Positions 31,767-41,293 of a stretch of 64,000 nt of DNA are shown here, in pieces. Source of the DNA: Mycobacterium cookii (GTDB lineage: Bacteria; Actinomycetota; Actinomycetes; Mycobacteriales; Mycobacteriaceae); assembly GCF_010727945.1 (NCBI RefSeq), contig NZ_AP022569.1, positions 3,906,001 through 3,970,000 of the forward strand, written 5' to 3'. Within the stretch, counting starts at the first letter, position 1. Each line of letters starts with the position of its first letter. The notes under the pieces are model-generated. The model saw only the letters and a program-made list of their open reading frames with translations, did no database searches and was not told the DNA's origin. Made by a program: the position numbers and the translations under genes.

Positions 31767-34700
31767 CTCACATGTTGCTGAACGAGATCTTCGCCAAGAA
31801 CGTGCAGCGCCCGATCGAGGGCGTCATCAAGGCGGACGACACTGCGCACCTGGGCACCGAGGTGGACGAGTACGTCCTGACCAATGAGGTGGCCAAAGGC
31901 CTTGAGCTTCTCCTTGAGGCCTACACGAACTACACCAACGCGAACGGTGTGTGGATCTCGGGCTTCTTCGGTTCCGGTAAGTCGCACCTGTTGAAGATGC
32001 TCGCCCATCTCCTCGGCGACGTCGAGGGCCAGGAGTTCGATCGTGCCGACGTCACGGATAGCTTTCGCTCCAAGGCAACTGGCGCCTTTTTGCCCGCCCT
32101 GCTGACGAAGGCCGAGCGCATCCCAGCGAAGAGCCTGCTGTTCAACATCGACCAGAAGGCCACGCTAATCACGAAGGACCAGACCGACGCCTTGCTGAAG
32201 GTGTTCGTCAAGGTATTCGACGAAAGCCGTGGCTACTACGGAAACCAAGGCCACGTCGCCCGCTTCGAGCGCGACCTCGACAACCGGGGCCAGTTCGAAG
32301 CTTTCAAGGTGGCTTACAAGCGGATCTCCGGCCGTGACTGGACCGAAGGCCGTGAGGAGGGCGTCCTCGAAGAGCCCAACGTGGCGAAGGCCTACGCCGA
32401 GGTCAGCGGTCAAAGTGGAGGCACCCCCACCAATATCCTCACCAAGTATCGCAACGAGTACTCCGTCTCCATCGAAGACTTCGCGGACGCGGTCAAAGCT
32501 TGGCTGGACAAGCGGCCCAAAGGTTTCCGGCTGAATTTCTTCGTCGACGAGGTGGGCCAGTTCATCGGCTCGAACACGCACTTGATGCTCAACCTCCAGA
32601 CGATCGCCGAAAGCTTGAACACGAAGTGCCACGGCCGCGCATGGGTATTCGTGACCTCGCAGGAGGACATGGACAAGGTCGTCGGAGACCGTACCAAGCA
32701 GCAGAGCAGCGACTTCTCCAAGATCCAAGCCCGTTTCAACACCCGTGTGAAGCTCACCAGCGCAGACGTCGAAGAAGTCATCCGCAAGCGCCTGCTAGAG
32801 AAGAACGAGGCCGGCGCCGCTGCGCTCGGCGCGATTTATGCCAAGGAGTCTGCGAACTTCAAGACACTGTTTGACTTCGTCGACGGTGCCAAGTCCTACC
32901 GCAACTACATCGACGAAGCTCACTTCGTCGGCACCTATCCCTTTGTTAGCTACCAGTTCCCGTTATTCCAAGCGGCAATCGAAGGCATCTCCGACCACAA
33001 CGTCTTCGAGGGTCGCAATCGCTCCGTCGGCGAGCGGTCGATGCTCGGTGTCGTTCAGCAGGTTGCTAAGGACATCGGCAACGTGGAGGTTGGGCGCCTA
33101 GCGACTTTCGACCACATGTTTGCCGGCATCCGGGCATCGCTGAAGTCCGCCGCCCAACGCTCCGTCGACGTCGCCGAGCGCAATCTCGACAACCCGCTGG
33201 CAATCCGGTTGCTCAAGGCACTTTTTCTCGTCAAGTACGTCGAGAGCTTCCAGGCCACGCCACGCAACCTCACTGTGCTTGTCTACGACCGCTTCGGCCT
33301 CGACCTGCCCGCTTTGTCAGAAGAGGTCAAGGAAGCGCTGACGCTTCTGGAGACGCAGACCTACGTCCAGCGCAATGGCAACGTCTATGAGTACCTGACT
33401 AACGAAGAGCAGGTCATCGAAGAAGAGATCAAGAACGTTGACATCGACGCCTCCGAAGTGGGTGGGCGACTGTTCAAGATCCTCTCCGGCGACGTCATCA
33501 AGACCAACAAACTGCGCTACGCCAAGAACGGCCAGGACTTCCCGTTCGGCTTCAAGCTCGACGACCAGGTACACGGCCCCCAGCGCGAACTGTCGATCCA
33601 TTTCATCACCCCGGAGTACCCGTACACGCCAGACGAGACGCGGATGCACAGCGCCGGGAAGGACGAACTGCGCGTCATCCTCGAACCCGATGAGCGCGTG
33701 CTGCCGGATCTTCGCCTGCTCATCAAGACGGCGAAGTACACGAAACGCAAGCAGACCACCTCGCTCTCGGCGATCGAAGATCAGATCCTGCGGTCCAAGG
33801 CCGCGCAGAACGTCGACCGCGAGAAAGAACTCATCGAGCGCATCCGCCGCGCCGTGGGCAAAGCGGCACTGATCATCAACGCCACCGACGTGTCTTCCAG
33901 CTCGTCAGACGCGCTCGCGCGTGTGACGGACGGTTTCCAGGATCTCATCAGCCGCACCTACACCCAGCTCAAGCTGCTGGATGGCGTCACCTACAGCGAG
34001 CAACAGGTAGCCGGGGCAGCCAACCCCGACAGCGGTCTGTTCGATGCCGCAGCATGGACGAAGCTCTCCACTCCCGGCGAGGAGGTGCTGTCGTTCATTC
34101 TCCGCAAGCAAGCACTTGGCGAGCAAGTCACCGTCAAGACGATTGTCGATGCCTTCCAGGCAAAGCCCTACGGCTGGGACCTTGCCTCGATTGAGGTGTT
34201 CGTCGCCTTTCTGATCGGTGCGTCGAAGGTGACCCTGACAGTCGACGGCAACGTGCTCAAGCGAAGCGAAGTGGCCACCGCGCTACGCAACACGCAGAAG
34301 CACTCCCACGCGGTCGTCGCTCCGCAGAAAACGTTCGACGAACGCAAAGTCACTGCATTCCGGAAATTCTGCACGGACTTCTTCGACGACGCCAACGCGC
34401 CCAAGGATCCGCTGGAGCTGGCCCGCTACGGCGCTGACAAACTCAAGGGCAAGCTCGACGAACTCAAGGCCACCGTCACCGGCTCGAAGTACCCGTTCGT
34501 TGAGCAGCTAAGCCAACCCATCGGCTTGCTTGAACAGGCGGTGGGCAAGAGCGACGAGTGGTACCTCACCGACTTCAACGTTGGCGACGATCTACTCGAC
34601 GCCAAGGAGAGCGTCATCGATCCGATCCAGTCGTTCCTCAGCGGTGCGCAACGGACGATCTACGACGAGGCCGTGGCACTGATCGCCACACACGGCAGCA

Positions 34701-35242
34701 ATCTCAGCTATCTGCCAAAGGGCAGTGACGAAACCGTCCGAGCCGCGCTCGCTGACCCGAATGCCTTCCGGGGCAACCGGATGGCGCAACTTAAGCAGGC
34801 CACCGACGAACTCCGCAGCCAAATCGACGACGTTGTCACCGCGAACCGGGCGAGCGTCACCACGTCGATCGAAGGCCGCAAGGCTGAGCTTGCCGCCAGC
34901 GACTTCTACGAGAAGGCCACGGCTGCCGCCCAGCAGAGCGTCTTCGAGAGGGTTGACCACACGCTCTTGCGAGTCGGCGCAGAGAGCCAGGTCGCCCTTA
35001 TCCTGCATATAGGAGCGGACTTCGAGGCCAGCGTCTACCCGTCGCTGCTCGATCAGCTCACCGCCTCCCAACCGGGTAGTGGTGGAAATCCTCCGCCGCA
35101 GAAGCAGACAGTCTCGATAAAGACCGTCACTGTCCCCGGAGCCTCGGGCGTCCTCGAAACACCCACTGACGTCGAGAACTACCTCACCGCCCTCCGCGCT
35201 GCGCTGCTCCAGACCCTGAAAGATAAAAGGATCTCACTCTGA
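31763..35242 (+). CDS. brxC: BREX ATPase BrxC (DUF499-like AAA protein)
   Basis: A 1,159-aa ATPase, the size typical of BrxC. The Walker A GFFGSGKS is at residues 67-74 after the signature EVDEYVLTNEV. Further helicase-like and coiled-coil-rich regions follow. BrxC is thought to act as an AAA+ motor in the methylation/exclusion complex with PglX. Starts at GTG 31763 (GTGA overlap with brxB) or ATG 31772. Its stop overlaps the pglX ATG (TGATG at 35240-35244). The gene appears intact. Confidence 0.92.
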   Translation: MTHMLLNEIFAKNVQRPIEGVIKADDTAHLGTEVDEYVLTNEVAKGLELLLEAYTNYTNANGVWISGFFGSGKSHLLKMLAHLLGDVEGQEFDRADVTDSFRSKATGAFLPALLTKAERIPAKSLLFNIDQKATLITKDQTDALLKVFVKVFDESRGYYGNQGHVARFERDLDNRGQFEAFKVAYKRISGRDWTEGREEGVLEEPNVAKAYAEVSGQSGGTPTNILTKYRNEYSVSIEDFADAVKAWLDKRPKGFRLNFFVDEVGQFIGSNTHLMLNLQTIAESLNTKCHGRAWVFVTSQEDMDKVVGDRTKQQSSDFSKIQARFNTRVKLTSADVEEVIRKRLLEKNEAGAAALGAIYAKESANFKTLFDFVDGAKSYRNYIDEAHFVGTYPFVSYQFPLFQAAIEGISDHNVFEGRNRSVGERSMLGVVQQVAKDIGNVEVGRLATFDHMFAGIRASLKSAAQRSVDVAERNLDNPLAIRLLKALFLVKYVESFQATPRNLTVLVYDRFGLDLPALSEEVKEALTLLETQTYVQRNGNVYEYLTNEEQVIEEEIKNVDIDASEVGGRLFKILSGDVIKTNKLRYAKNGQDFPFGFKLDDQVHGPQRELSIHFITPEYPYTPDETRMHSAGKDELRVILEPDERVLPDLRLLIKTAKYTKRKQTTSLSAIEDQILRSKAAQNVDREKELIERIRRAVGKAALIINATDVSSSSSDALARVTDGFQDLISRTYTQLKLLDGVTYSEQQVAGAANPDSGLFDAAAWTKLSTPGEEVLSFILRKQALGEQVTVKTIVDAFQAKPYGWDLASIEVFVAFLIGASKVTLTVDGNVLKRSEVATALRNTQKHSHAVVAPQKTFDERKVTAFRKFCTDFFDDANAPKDPLELARYGADKLKGKLDELKATVTGSKYPFVEQLSQPIGLLEQAVGKSDEWYLTDFNVGDDLLDAKESVIDPIQSFLSGAQRTIYDEAVALIATHGSNLSYLPKGSDETVRAALADPNAFRGNRMAQLKQATDELRSQIDDVVTANRASVTTSIEGRKAELAASDFYEKATAAAQQSVFERVDHTLLRVGAESQVALILHIGADFEASVYPSLLDQLTASQPGSGGNPPPQKQTVSIKTVTVPGASGVLETPTDVENYLTALRAALLQTLKDKRISL

Positions 35243-38200
35243 TGGAGACTGCACCGCTGAAATCCTTCGCGACGCTGGCACGCACTGCACTCATCCGTGA
35301 GGTCACCGCGCGAATCGCCGTCGTGCTGGCGCCGGCCTCGCCGGAGCGCGTCGAACAGCCCAAAGCTGTTGCCGCCCTGGAGAAGGCGGTCAACGCCGCA
35401 GGCGGCGGTGACAAGGGCCGTGCGACGATGGCCGAGCGGGTCGCCTACACCTGGTTCAACCGGATCATCGCTCTGCGCTTCATGGATTCCAACGGCTACA
35501 CCGGCATTGGAGTCGTCTCCCCCCAAGCTGGAGTTGACGTCGGCCAGCCCGAGATCCTTTCTGAAGCCAAGCGAGGCAATGTCGAACCTGACGTGGTCAG
35601 CCAGAAGGTCCGTGAGACCGTCGCGGGGCTGCTCAACGGAACCCGCCGCAGTGATGACCCGCAGGGCGAGGCCTACGCGCTATTGCTCGCTGAGTACTGC
35701 CGTCATTGGAATCGCTCCATGCCGTTTATGTTCGAGCGTGAGGGCGACTTCACCGAGCTGCTCATCCCGGCCAACCTGCTCGCTGACTACTCCGTGCTTA
35801 ACCGAGCGGTCAAGGTTCTGACCGAGGACGCCTGCCAGGACGTCGAGGTGATCGGCTGGCTCTACCAGTTCTACATCTCGGAGCGGAAAGACGAAGTCTT
35901 CGCCGGCTTCAAGATGAACAAGAAGGCTGGCGCAGAAGAGATCCCCGCGGCCACCCAGCTCTTCACCCCGCACTGGATCGTCCGCTACCTCGTCGAGAAC
36001 TCACTCGGGCGGCTCTGGATGCTCAACCACCCGACGTCGCGTCTAGTCGACCAGATGGAGTACTACATCGCGCCCGTCGACGAGGAGAGCGACTTCCTCA
36101 AGATCAACAACCCCGAGGAAATCAAGCTGATCGACCCCGCATGTGGGTCGGGACACATGCTCACCTATGCATTCGACCTCCTACATGCGATCTACCAAGA
36201 AGAGGGGTACGCGCCTTCCGACATCCCCGCCCTGATTCTCGCCAACAATCTGTTTGGCACGGAGATCGACGCCCGGGCAGGAGCACTTGCCGCATTTGCG
36301 CTGGCCATGAAGGCACGCAAGCGACAACGCATGTTCTTCAATAAGAAGGTCGAACCGAAGATTTGCGTATTGAAACCGATCTCGTTCGCCTCGGCTGAAA
36401 CGAATGAATTCGCTTCGATCGCTTGGGAGAGCGGTGTGGGCCAAGAGTTTTGGAACCAGTTCCAAAACTCAGACACCTTTGGCGCGCTTCTCAGGGTTGA
36501 CAGCTCGATTATCGAGACCGTCCGTCGTGATGTTGCAAAATCGCACCCTCGCCCGAATGATCTGTTTAGCCGCGATCTGTTTGACCGCATTTACCAAGTA
36601 ATCACCCAGGCTGAATACCTTTCGACTCGGTACCACGTGGTCGTCGCCAATCCGCCCTACATGGGCGCCGGTAATATGGATGCGACTTTGAGTGAATTCC
36701 TCAGGGAGGAATACCCTCGATCGCGGGCAGACATATGCGCTGCATTTATCGAGCGTAACCTGGAGATGGCTGTACCAAAAGGGTTCGTAGCCATGGTTAC
36801 CATGCAATCTTGGATGTTTCTTTCTTCGTTTGCGGACTTGAGGCAGAGGATAATCGCCCGATACGAACTCTTATCAATGGCGCATCTCGGCATTAACGCG
36901 TTTGACAGCATCAATAGCAAGGTGCTATCGACGACTGCTTTTGTACTGCGGGTAGGGAGATCGAACGATCTTAGGCCGTCGACATACTTGCGCCTGGTTC
37001 ATTCCAAGAACGAGTCTGAGAAAATGAACCAGCTACGCCACGTCGCGGCAAATATGAAATCGGCGCAGAAAGACGTATATACGATACGGAATTCAGACCT
37101 TACAGTCTTGCCCGGCTCCGTTATGGCTTATTGGTTACCAAAACGAGTATTAGATGCATTCGCTCTCGGTAGGTCGTTAGATGCGGTTGCTTCTCCGAGG
37201 CAAGGGATAAAAACTGGAAATAACGAGCGCTTCTTGCGATTTTGGTATGAGGTGGACAACACCTCAATTGGCACAGGTATCGAGAATCGAGCATCCGCGT
37301 TAGACTCGAGACGGAAATGGTTCCCCTGCCAAAAGGGTGGACGCTTTAGACGGTGGTACGGGAACGATGAGCAGATTGTCAATTGGGCTGCCGATGGCAG
37401 TGAAATACGAAACTTTCGCGATGATAATGGTAAGTTGCTATCTCGACCGCAGAATTTGGACTGGCTGTTTGGCGGGGGAGTTACGTGGGGAACAGTCTCG
37501 TCTGGACCGGTATCTTTCCGTTTATCGCCTATAGGCTTTATTTCAGAATCGAAGGGTGCGATCTGCTACGTGCCGGATAGGCGCCAGTTGCTTTGCATTT
37601 TGGGCTTACTCAACTCATCTGTCACCGCAGCTCTACTAGAAGCCACATCACCGACGATGGATTATGGCGAAGGTGCAATCGGGCGCCTCCCGGTCATTGA
37701 CGGCATATTCGCAACCAACATATATGAATTGGCTGCTAGATGTGTAGAAATATCTAGTCAGGATTGGTGCAGCAGTGAGACATCATTTGATTTTCGCGAA
37801 AATGCGCTTGTTCTGCAGTACAGAAAGAGGTCAGGGCCTCTTGATGAGGTGTGGCTTCAACATCAAAAACTGGCGTACGAAGAAGCCGAGGAGCTGCGCA
37901 GTCTTGAAATTGAATTAAACGGATTGGTGGCGGGTCTGTATGGTCTGTCTGACGAGGTCCCTATTGATGTGCCGATCTCTCGTGTCTCGCTTCTAAACAA
38001 CAATGCGTTTCGGTATGGCGACGAGAAACTCCCGGCGGAATATGCCAAGTTGGCGGCTTTGGATGCGGCAAAAGACCTGGTCTCGTATGCAGTTGGCTGC
38101 ATGCTGGGCCGGTATAGCCTTGACCAAGCGGGTCTCGTCCTGGCGAGTCAACGAGGTGCGCTTGACGATTACTTGGCGAAGCTACCCCAAATGTCTTACC

Positions 38201-38790
38201 AGCCAGATCATGACAACGTGATCCCCGTCGTTGACGGCGACTGGTTTGAGGACGATATCGTGGCGCGGTTCCGCCAGTTCCTCCGTGTTGCCTTCGGCGA
38301 GGAGAAATTCGAAGAGAACCTCCGTTTCCTGACCGAGTCACTCGGGGTGAAGGATCTTCGTGACTACTTCGTGAAGTCCTTCTACAAGGACCACGTTCAG
38401 CGCTACAAGAAGCGGCCGATCTACTGGCTCTTCTCAAGCCCCAAGGGCTCGTTCAACGCACTCATCTACATGCATCGTTATACGCCGTCGACGGTTTCGA
38501 CCGTGCTGAACGAGTACCTGCGGGAGTTCAAAGCGAAGCTGGAGTCCAGCCTCCAACATCACGAACGCCTCGTCAGCGCCGGTGGGACGCCCCGGCAGCA
38601 GGCAGCAGCGCAGAAGGAAGCGGACCGGCTTCGCAAGGTGCTGTTGGAGCTCGACGAGTACGAGCACGACGTTCTCTATCCGTTGGCGTCGCAGCAGATC
38701 TCGATCGATCTGGACGACGGTGTGAAGGTGAATTACCCGATTTTCGGCGCAGCGCTGAAGAAGATCCCGGGACTGGAGACTGCTGAGTGA
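35242..38790 (+). CDS. pglX: BREX adenine-specific DNA methyltransferase PglX
   Basis: A 1,182-aa N6-adenine methyltransferase that marks host DNA at the BREX site. The SAM-binding motif is DPACGSG (298-304) and the catalytic NPPYMG lies near residue 470. Sequence quality is high at both ends, but about 36.35-38.2 kb (residues about 370-985) is visibly more AT-rich with different codon use. This covers the later catalytic part and target-recognition region, so it looks like a recombinational replacement. Its stop overlaps pglZ (GTGA). The gene has no frameshift, so it should be functional. Confidence 0.93.
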   Translation: METAPLKSFATLARTALIREVTARIAVVLAPASPERVEQPKAVAALEKAVNAAGGGDKGRATMAERVAYTWFNRIIALRFMDSNGYTGIGVVSPQAGVDVGQPEILSEAKRGNVEPDVVSQKVRETVAGLLNGTRRSDDPQGEAYALLLAEYCRHWNRSMPFMFEREGDFTELLIPANLLADYSVLNRAVKVLTEDACQDVEVIGWLYQFYISERKDEVFAGFKMNKKAGAEEIPAATQLFTPHWIVRYLVENSLGRLWMLNHPTSRLVDQMEYYIAPVDEESDFLKINNPEEIKLIDPACGSGHMLTYAFDLLHAIYQEEGYAPSDIPALILANNLFGTEIDARAGALAAFALAMKARKRQRMFFNKKVEPKICVLKPISFASAETNEFASIAWESGVGQEFWNQFQNSDTFGALLRVDSSIIETVRRDVAKSHPRPNDLFSRDLFDRIYQVITQAEYLSTRYHVVVANPPYMGAGNMDATLSEFLREEYPRSRADICAAFIERNLEMAVPKGFVAMVTMQSWMFLSSFADLRQRIIARYELLSMAHLGINAFDSINSKVLSTTAFVLRVGRSNDLRPSTYLRLVHSKNESEKMNQLRHVAANMKSAQKDVYTIRNSDLTVLPGSVMAYWLPKRVLDAFALGRSLDAVASPRQGIKTGNNERFLRFWYEVDNTSIGTGIENRASALDSRRKWFPCQKGGRFRRWYGNDEQIVNWAADGSEIRNFRDDNGKLLSRPQNLDWLFGGGVTWGTVSSGPVSFRLSPIGFISESKGAICYVPDRRQLLCILGLLNSSVTAALLEATSPTMDYGEGAIGRLPVIDGIFATNIYELAARCVEISSQDWCSSETSFDFRENALVLQYRKRSGPLDEVWLQHQKLAYEEAEELRSLEIELNGLVAGLYGLSDEVPIDVPISRVSLLNNNAFRYGDEKLPAEYAKLAALDAAKDLVSYAVGCMLGRYSLDQAGLVLASQRGALDDYLAKLPQMSYQPDHDNVIPVVDGDWFEDDIVARFRQFLRVAFGEEKFEENLRFLTESLGVKDLRDYFVKSFYKDHVQRYKKRPIYWLFSSPKGSFNALIYMHRYTPSTVSTVLNEYLREFKAKLESSLQHHERLVSAGGTPRQQAAAQKEADRLRKVLLELDEYEHDVLYPLASQQISIDLDDGVKVNYPIFGAALKKIPGLETAE

Positions 38791-41282
38791 GCACTGTGGC
38801 CACAATTCGCCCGCATCTGGAGCGCCGCTTCGAGGGCTACCGCATCGTCTTCTGGTATGACCCGGAAGGCCAGTACACCGGGGACCTAGATGGCCTCGAC
38901 CTGCCGGGTGTGCAGACGATCCGGGTCGCCAACAACGAATACGGGATCAAGAACAGGCTCTTGCACGACGAGCCGACAGGGAAGTTTCTCGTCTACCGCT
39001 CCGGACAGGTCCCTGCCGGCATTGGGAACTGGCTGCTGGATCTGGAGTTGGCCTACGGAGTCTTTACGGCGGACCGTATGTCTCTTGTGGCCCAGGATCT
39101 CGGGCTCACTGCCGAAGGCATCGACGATGTAGTCCAGGCCCACGAGAAATTCTTCAATGCCACCAAGCGCGTTCAGAGTCTTAAGGCGCTCCTGAACCCC
39201 GAGGACGACGCAGCCAAGCTTCGGGCGAAGATCACCGCCGTCGTGCTCGGGCAGCGCGAGCACAGTCTTTTGGAGATCACCCGCACGCTTCTGGTGGAGA
39301 ACGCCAGGGGGCAGCAAAACAAGTACGACGCACTCGTCGATTACGGACTGGACGACTTCTACTGGCGTGGCGTTGCCTCCATTTACGGCTACGAGTCTCC
39401 GTCGCCGAGCGTCGATGATCTCGTGTTGTGGATCTTCCGGAAGGCGATCGAGGGCTTCGAGTCGGATCGACCGGGCGGCCTTCAAAACATCCAGCTCGAC
39501 TTCGCGAGCCTCCGGAACGACCGGCGGAGCCAGGATGCTCTCGCCACGCTTGCCAAGCGCGCGGCACACGACCTCGACTACGCCTCAACCATCGAGGATG
39601 CGAGCTTCCGCGACCTGGTGTCCGTCGACCTCTTCGAGGAGACCGACCAGAAGATCATCAGCGACCTGGCTCGCGCGGTGGCTGAGCAGACCGTCACCGC
39701 GCACGAAGTTGCCAAGGTCGTGCGCGCACGGCAAAGAAGCGTGTGGATTGATGGCTACAAACAGCTCTACACGGCCATCGCCAGCGCGTCAGAGTTACTG
39801 GCTGAACTGGCGTCGCTAAACCTCGCCGCGCAGTCGTTCGACGAGGCACTGGAGCGCTATCGGCGGGAGTGGTTCCGCGTCGACCAGCTCTATCGGCAGT
39901 TCATCTATGCGGCCCGCACTGCCGAGTACCCCAAGCCCCTGGCAGCTCTGCGCGAGCAGGTCGAGAAGCGCTACACCAACAAATTCGTCTACGAGCTGGG
40001 CAATGCTTGGCAGCAGAAGATGGACGAGGCGGATGACTGGAGGTCGTCTGCGCTTCGATCGCAAGCCTGCTTTTATGCCGACTACGTCGAGCCGCTGGTG
40101 CGCGACGGCGACAAGAAGGCCGTGGTAATCGTCTCCGACGCGCTTCGCTATGAGGTGGCCGAGGAGCTTGGCTCTCGCATCCGTCAGGAGGATCGTTTCG
40201 ACGCCTCACTTGACGCAGTACTCGGCGTGCTGCCGAGCTACACGCAACTGGGAATGGCAGCGCTGCTTCCGCATTCGACGTTGAAACATTCGCCTGATGC
40301 GAAGACCGTGCTGGTGGACGACCAGCCCACCAATGGAACTGCCTTTCGCGGAAAAATCCTTGAGAGCGTGGGCGGTTCGGCGGTCCAGGCCGAGGACTTC
40401 AAGGCACTGAGCGCAGACGAGCGTAGGGAACTTTACAAAGCCAATCGGGTCCTGTACGTCTACCACAATCGCATTGACGCCACCGGAGACAAGCCTGGCA
40501 CTGAGCGCCAGGTCTTCGAGGCCGTCGAGGACACCCTGCGCGACATCGTCGATCTCGTGAAGAAGTTGGCCAGCGCCAACGCCTCTAACATTTTCATCAC
40601 CGCTGACCATGGATTCCTGTTCCAAGAAGAAGCACTCGCTGACTCGTTCTTTCTCACGACTCAGCCACAGGGCGACGACATCAAGGTCGTCAACCGCCGC
40701 TACGTTCTCGGGCACGGCCTGAAGGTGGACATCGCATTCAATACGTTCAACTCCGTGCAGATCGGGCTCGACAGCGACCTTGAGGTACAGATCCCCAAGT
40801 CGATCCACCGTCTGCGCCTAGCCGGCGGGGGTTCGCGATACGTCCACGGCGGCGCGACACTTCAGGAGATCGTCGTGCCGGTTCTCGCTGTCAACAAGAA
40901 ACGCAAGAGCGACACCCGCCTGGTCAACGTCGAGGTATGGCCGGAATCCGACAAGATCACCACGGGTCAGGTCGTCGTTCGCCTGTTCCAGTCCGAGCCG
41001 GTGAGCGAGAAGGTACAGCCGCGCACAGTTCGTGCGGGCCTTTACGTCAGTGAGAAGTTGATCTCGAACCAGATCGAGCTGACCTTTGATCAAACGTCGA
41101 CCGACAAACGTGATCGCTACCAGAACGCTCACATGCTGCTCAGCCAGGACGCCAACGACTACAACAACCGCGCAATCGAGTTCCGTCTCGAAGAGCGCAT
41201 TCCTAACACCAACCAGTGGCGCATCTACGCCAAGGCGATATACACGCTCAAGCGGTCTTTCGCCTCGGACTTCGACTTCTAA
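38787..41282 (+). CDS. pglZ: BREX alkaline-phosphatase-like protein PglZ
   Basis: An 831-aa protein. The N-terminal region (FEGYRIVFWYDPEGQY) and the phosphatase-superfamily motifs VVIVSDALRYE (metal/nucleophile region) and FITADHGFLF (metal ligands) define PglZ. It is a core BREX subunit; a nuclease/phosphodiesterase-like activity has been reported for related proteins. GTG 38787 overlaps the pglX TGA. It is followed 11 bases later by brxL with its own AAGGAG. Confidence 0.93.
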   Translation: MSTVATIRPHLERRFEGYRIVFWYDPEGQYTGDLDGLDLPGVQTIRVANNEYGIKNRLLHDEPTGKFLVYRSGQVPAGIGNWLLDLELAYGVFTADRMSLVAQDLGLTAEGIDDVVQAHEKFFNATKRVQSLKALLNPEDDAAKLRAKITAVVLGQREHSLLEITRTLLVENARGQQNKYDALVDYGLDDFYWRGVASIYGYESPSPSVDDLVLWIFRKAIEGFESDRPGGLQNIQLDFASLRNDRRSQDALATLAKRAAHDLDYASTIEDASFRDLVSVDLFEETDQKIISDLARAVAEQTVTAHEVAKVVRARQRSVWIDGYKQLYTAIASASELLAELASLNLAAQSFDEALERYRREWFRVDQLYRQFIYAARTAEYPKPLAALREQVEKRYTNKFVYELGNAWQQKMDEADDWRSSALRSQACFYADYVEPLVRDGDKKAVVIVSDALRYEVAEELGSRIRQEDRFDASLDAVLGVLPSYTQLGMAALLPHSTLKHSPDAKTVLVDDQPTNGTAFRGKILESVGGSAVQAEDFKALSADERRELYKANRVLYVYHNRIDATGDKPGTERQVFEAVEDTLRDIVDLVKKLASANASNIFITADHGFLFQEEALADSFFLTTQPQGDDIKVVNRRYVLGHGLKVDIAFNTFNSVQIGLDSDLEVQIPKSIHRLRLAGGGSRYVHGGATLQEIVVPVLAVNKKRKSDTRLVNVEVWPESDKITTGQVVVRLFQSEPVSEKVQPRTVRAGLYVSEKLISNQIELTFDQTSTDKRDRYQNAHMLLSQDANDYNNRAIEFRLEERIPNTNQWRIYAKAIYTLKRSFASDFDF

Positions 41283-41293
41283 GGAGAGCAGTA

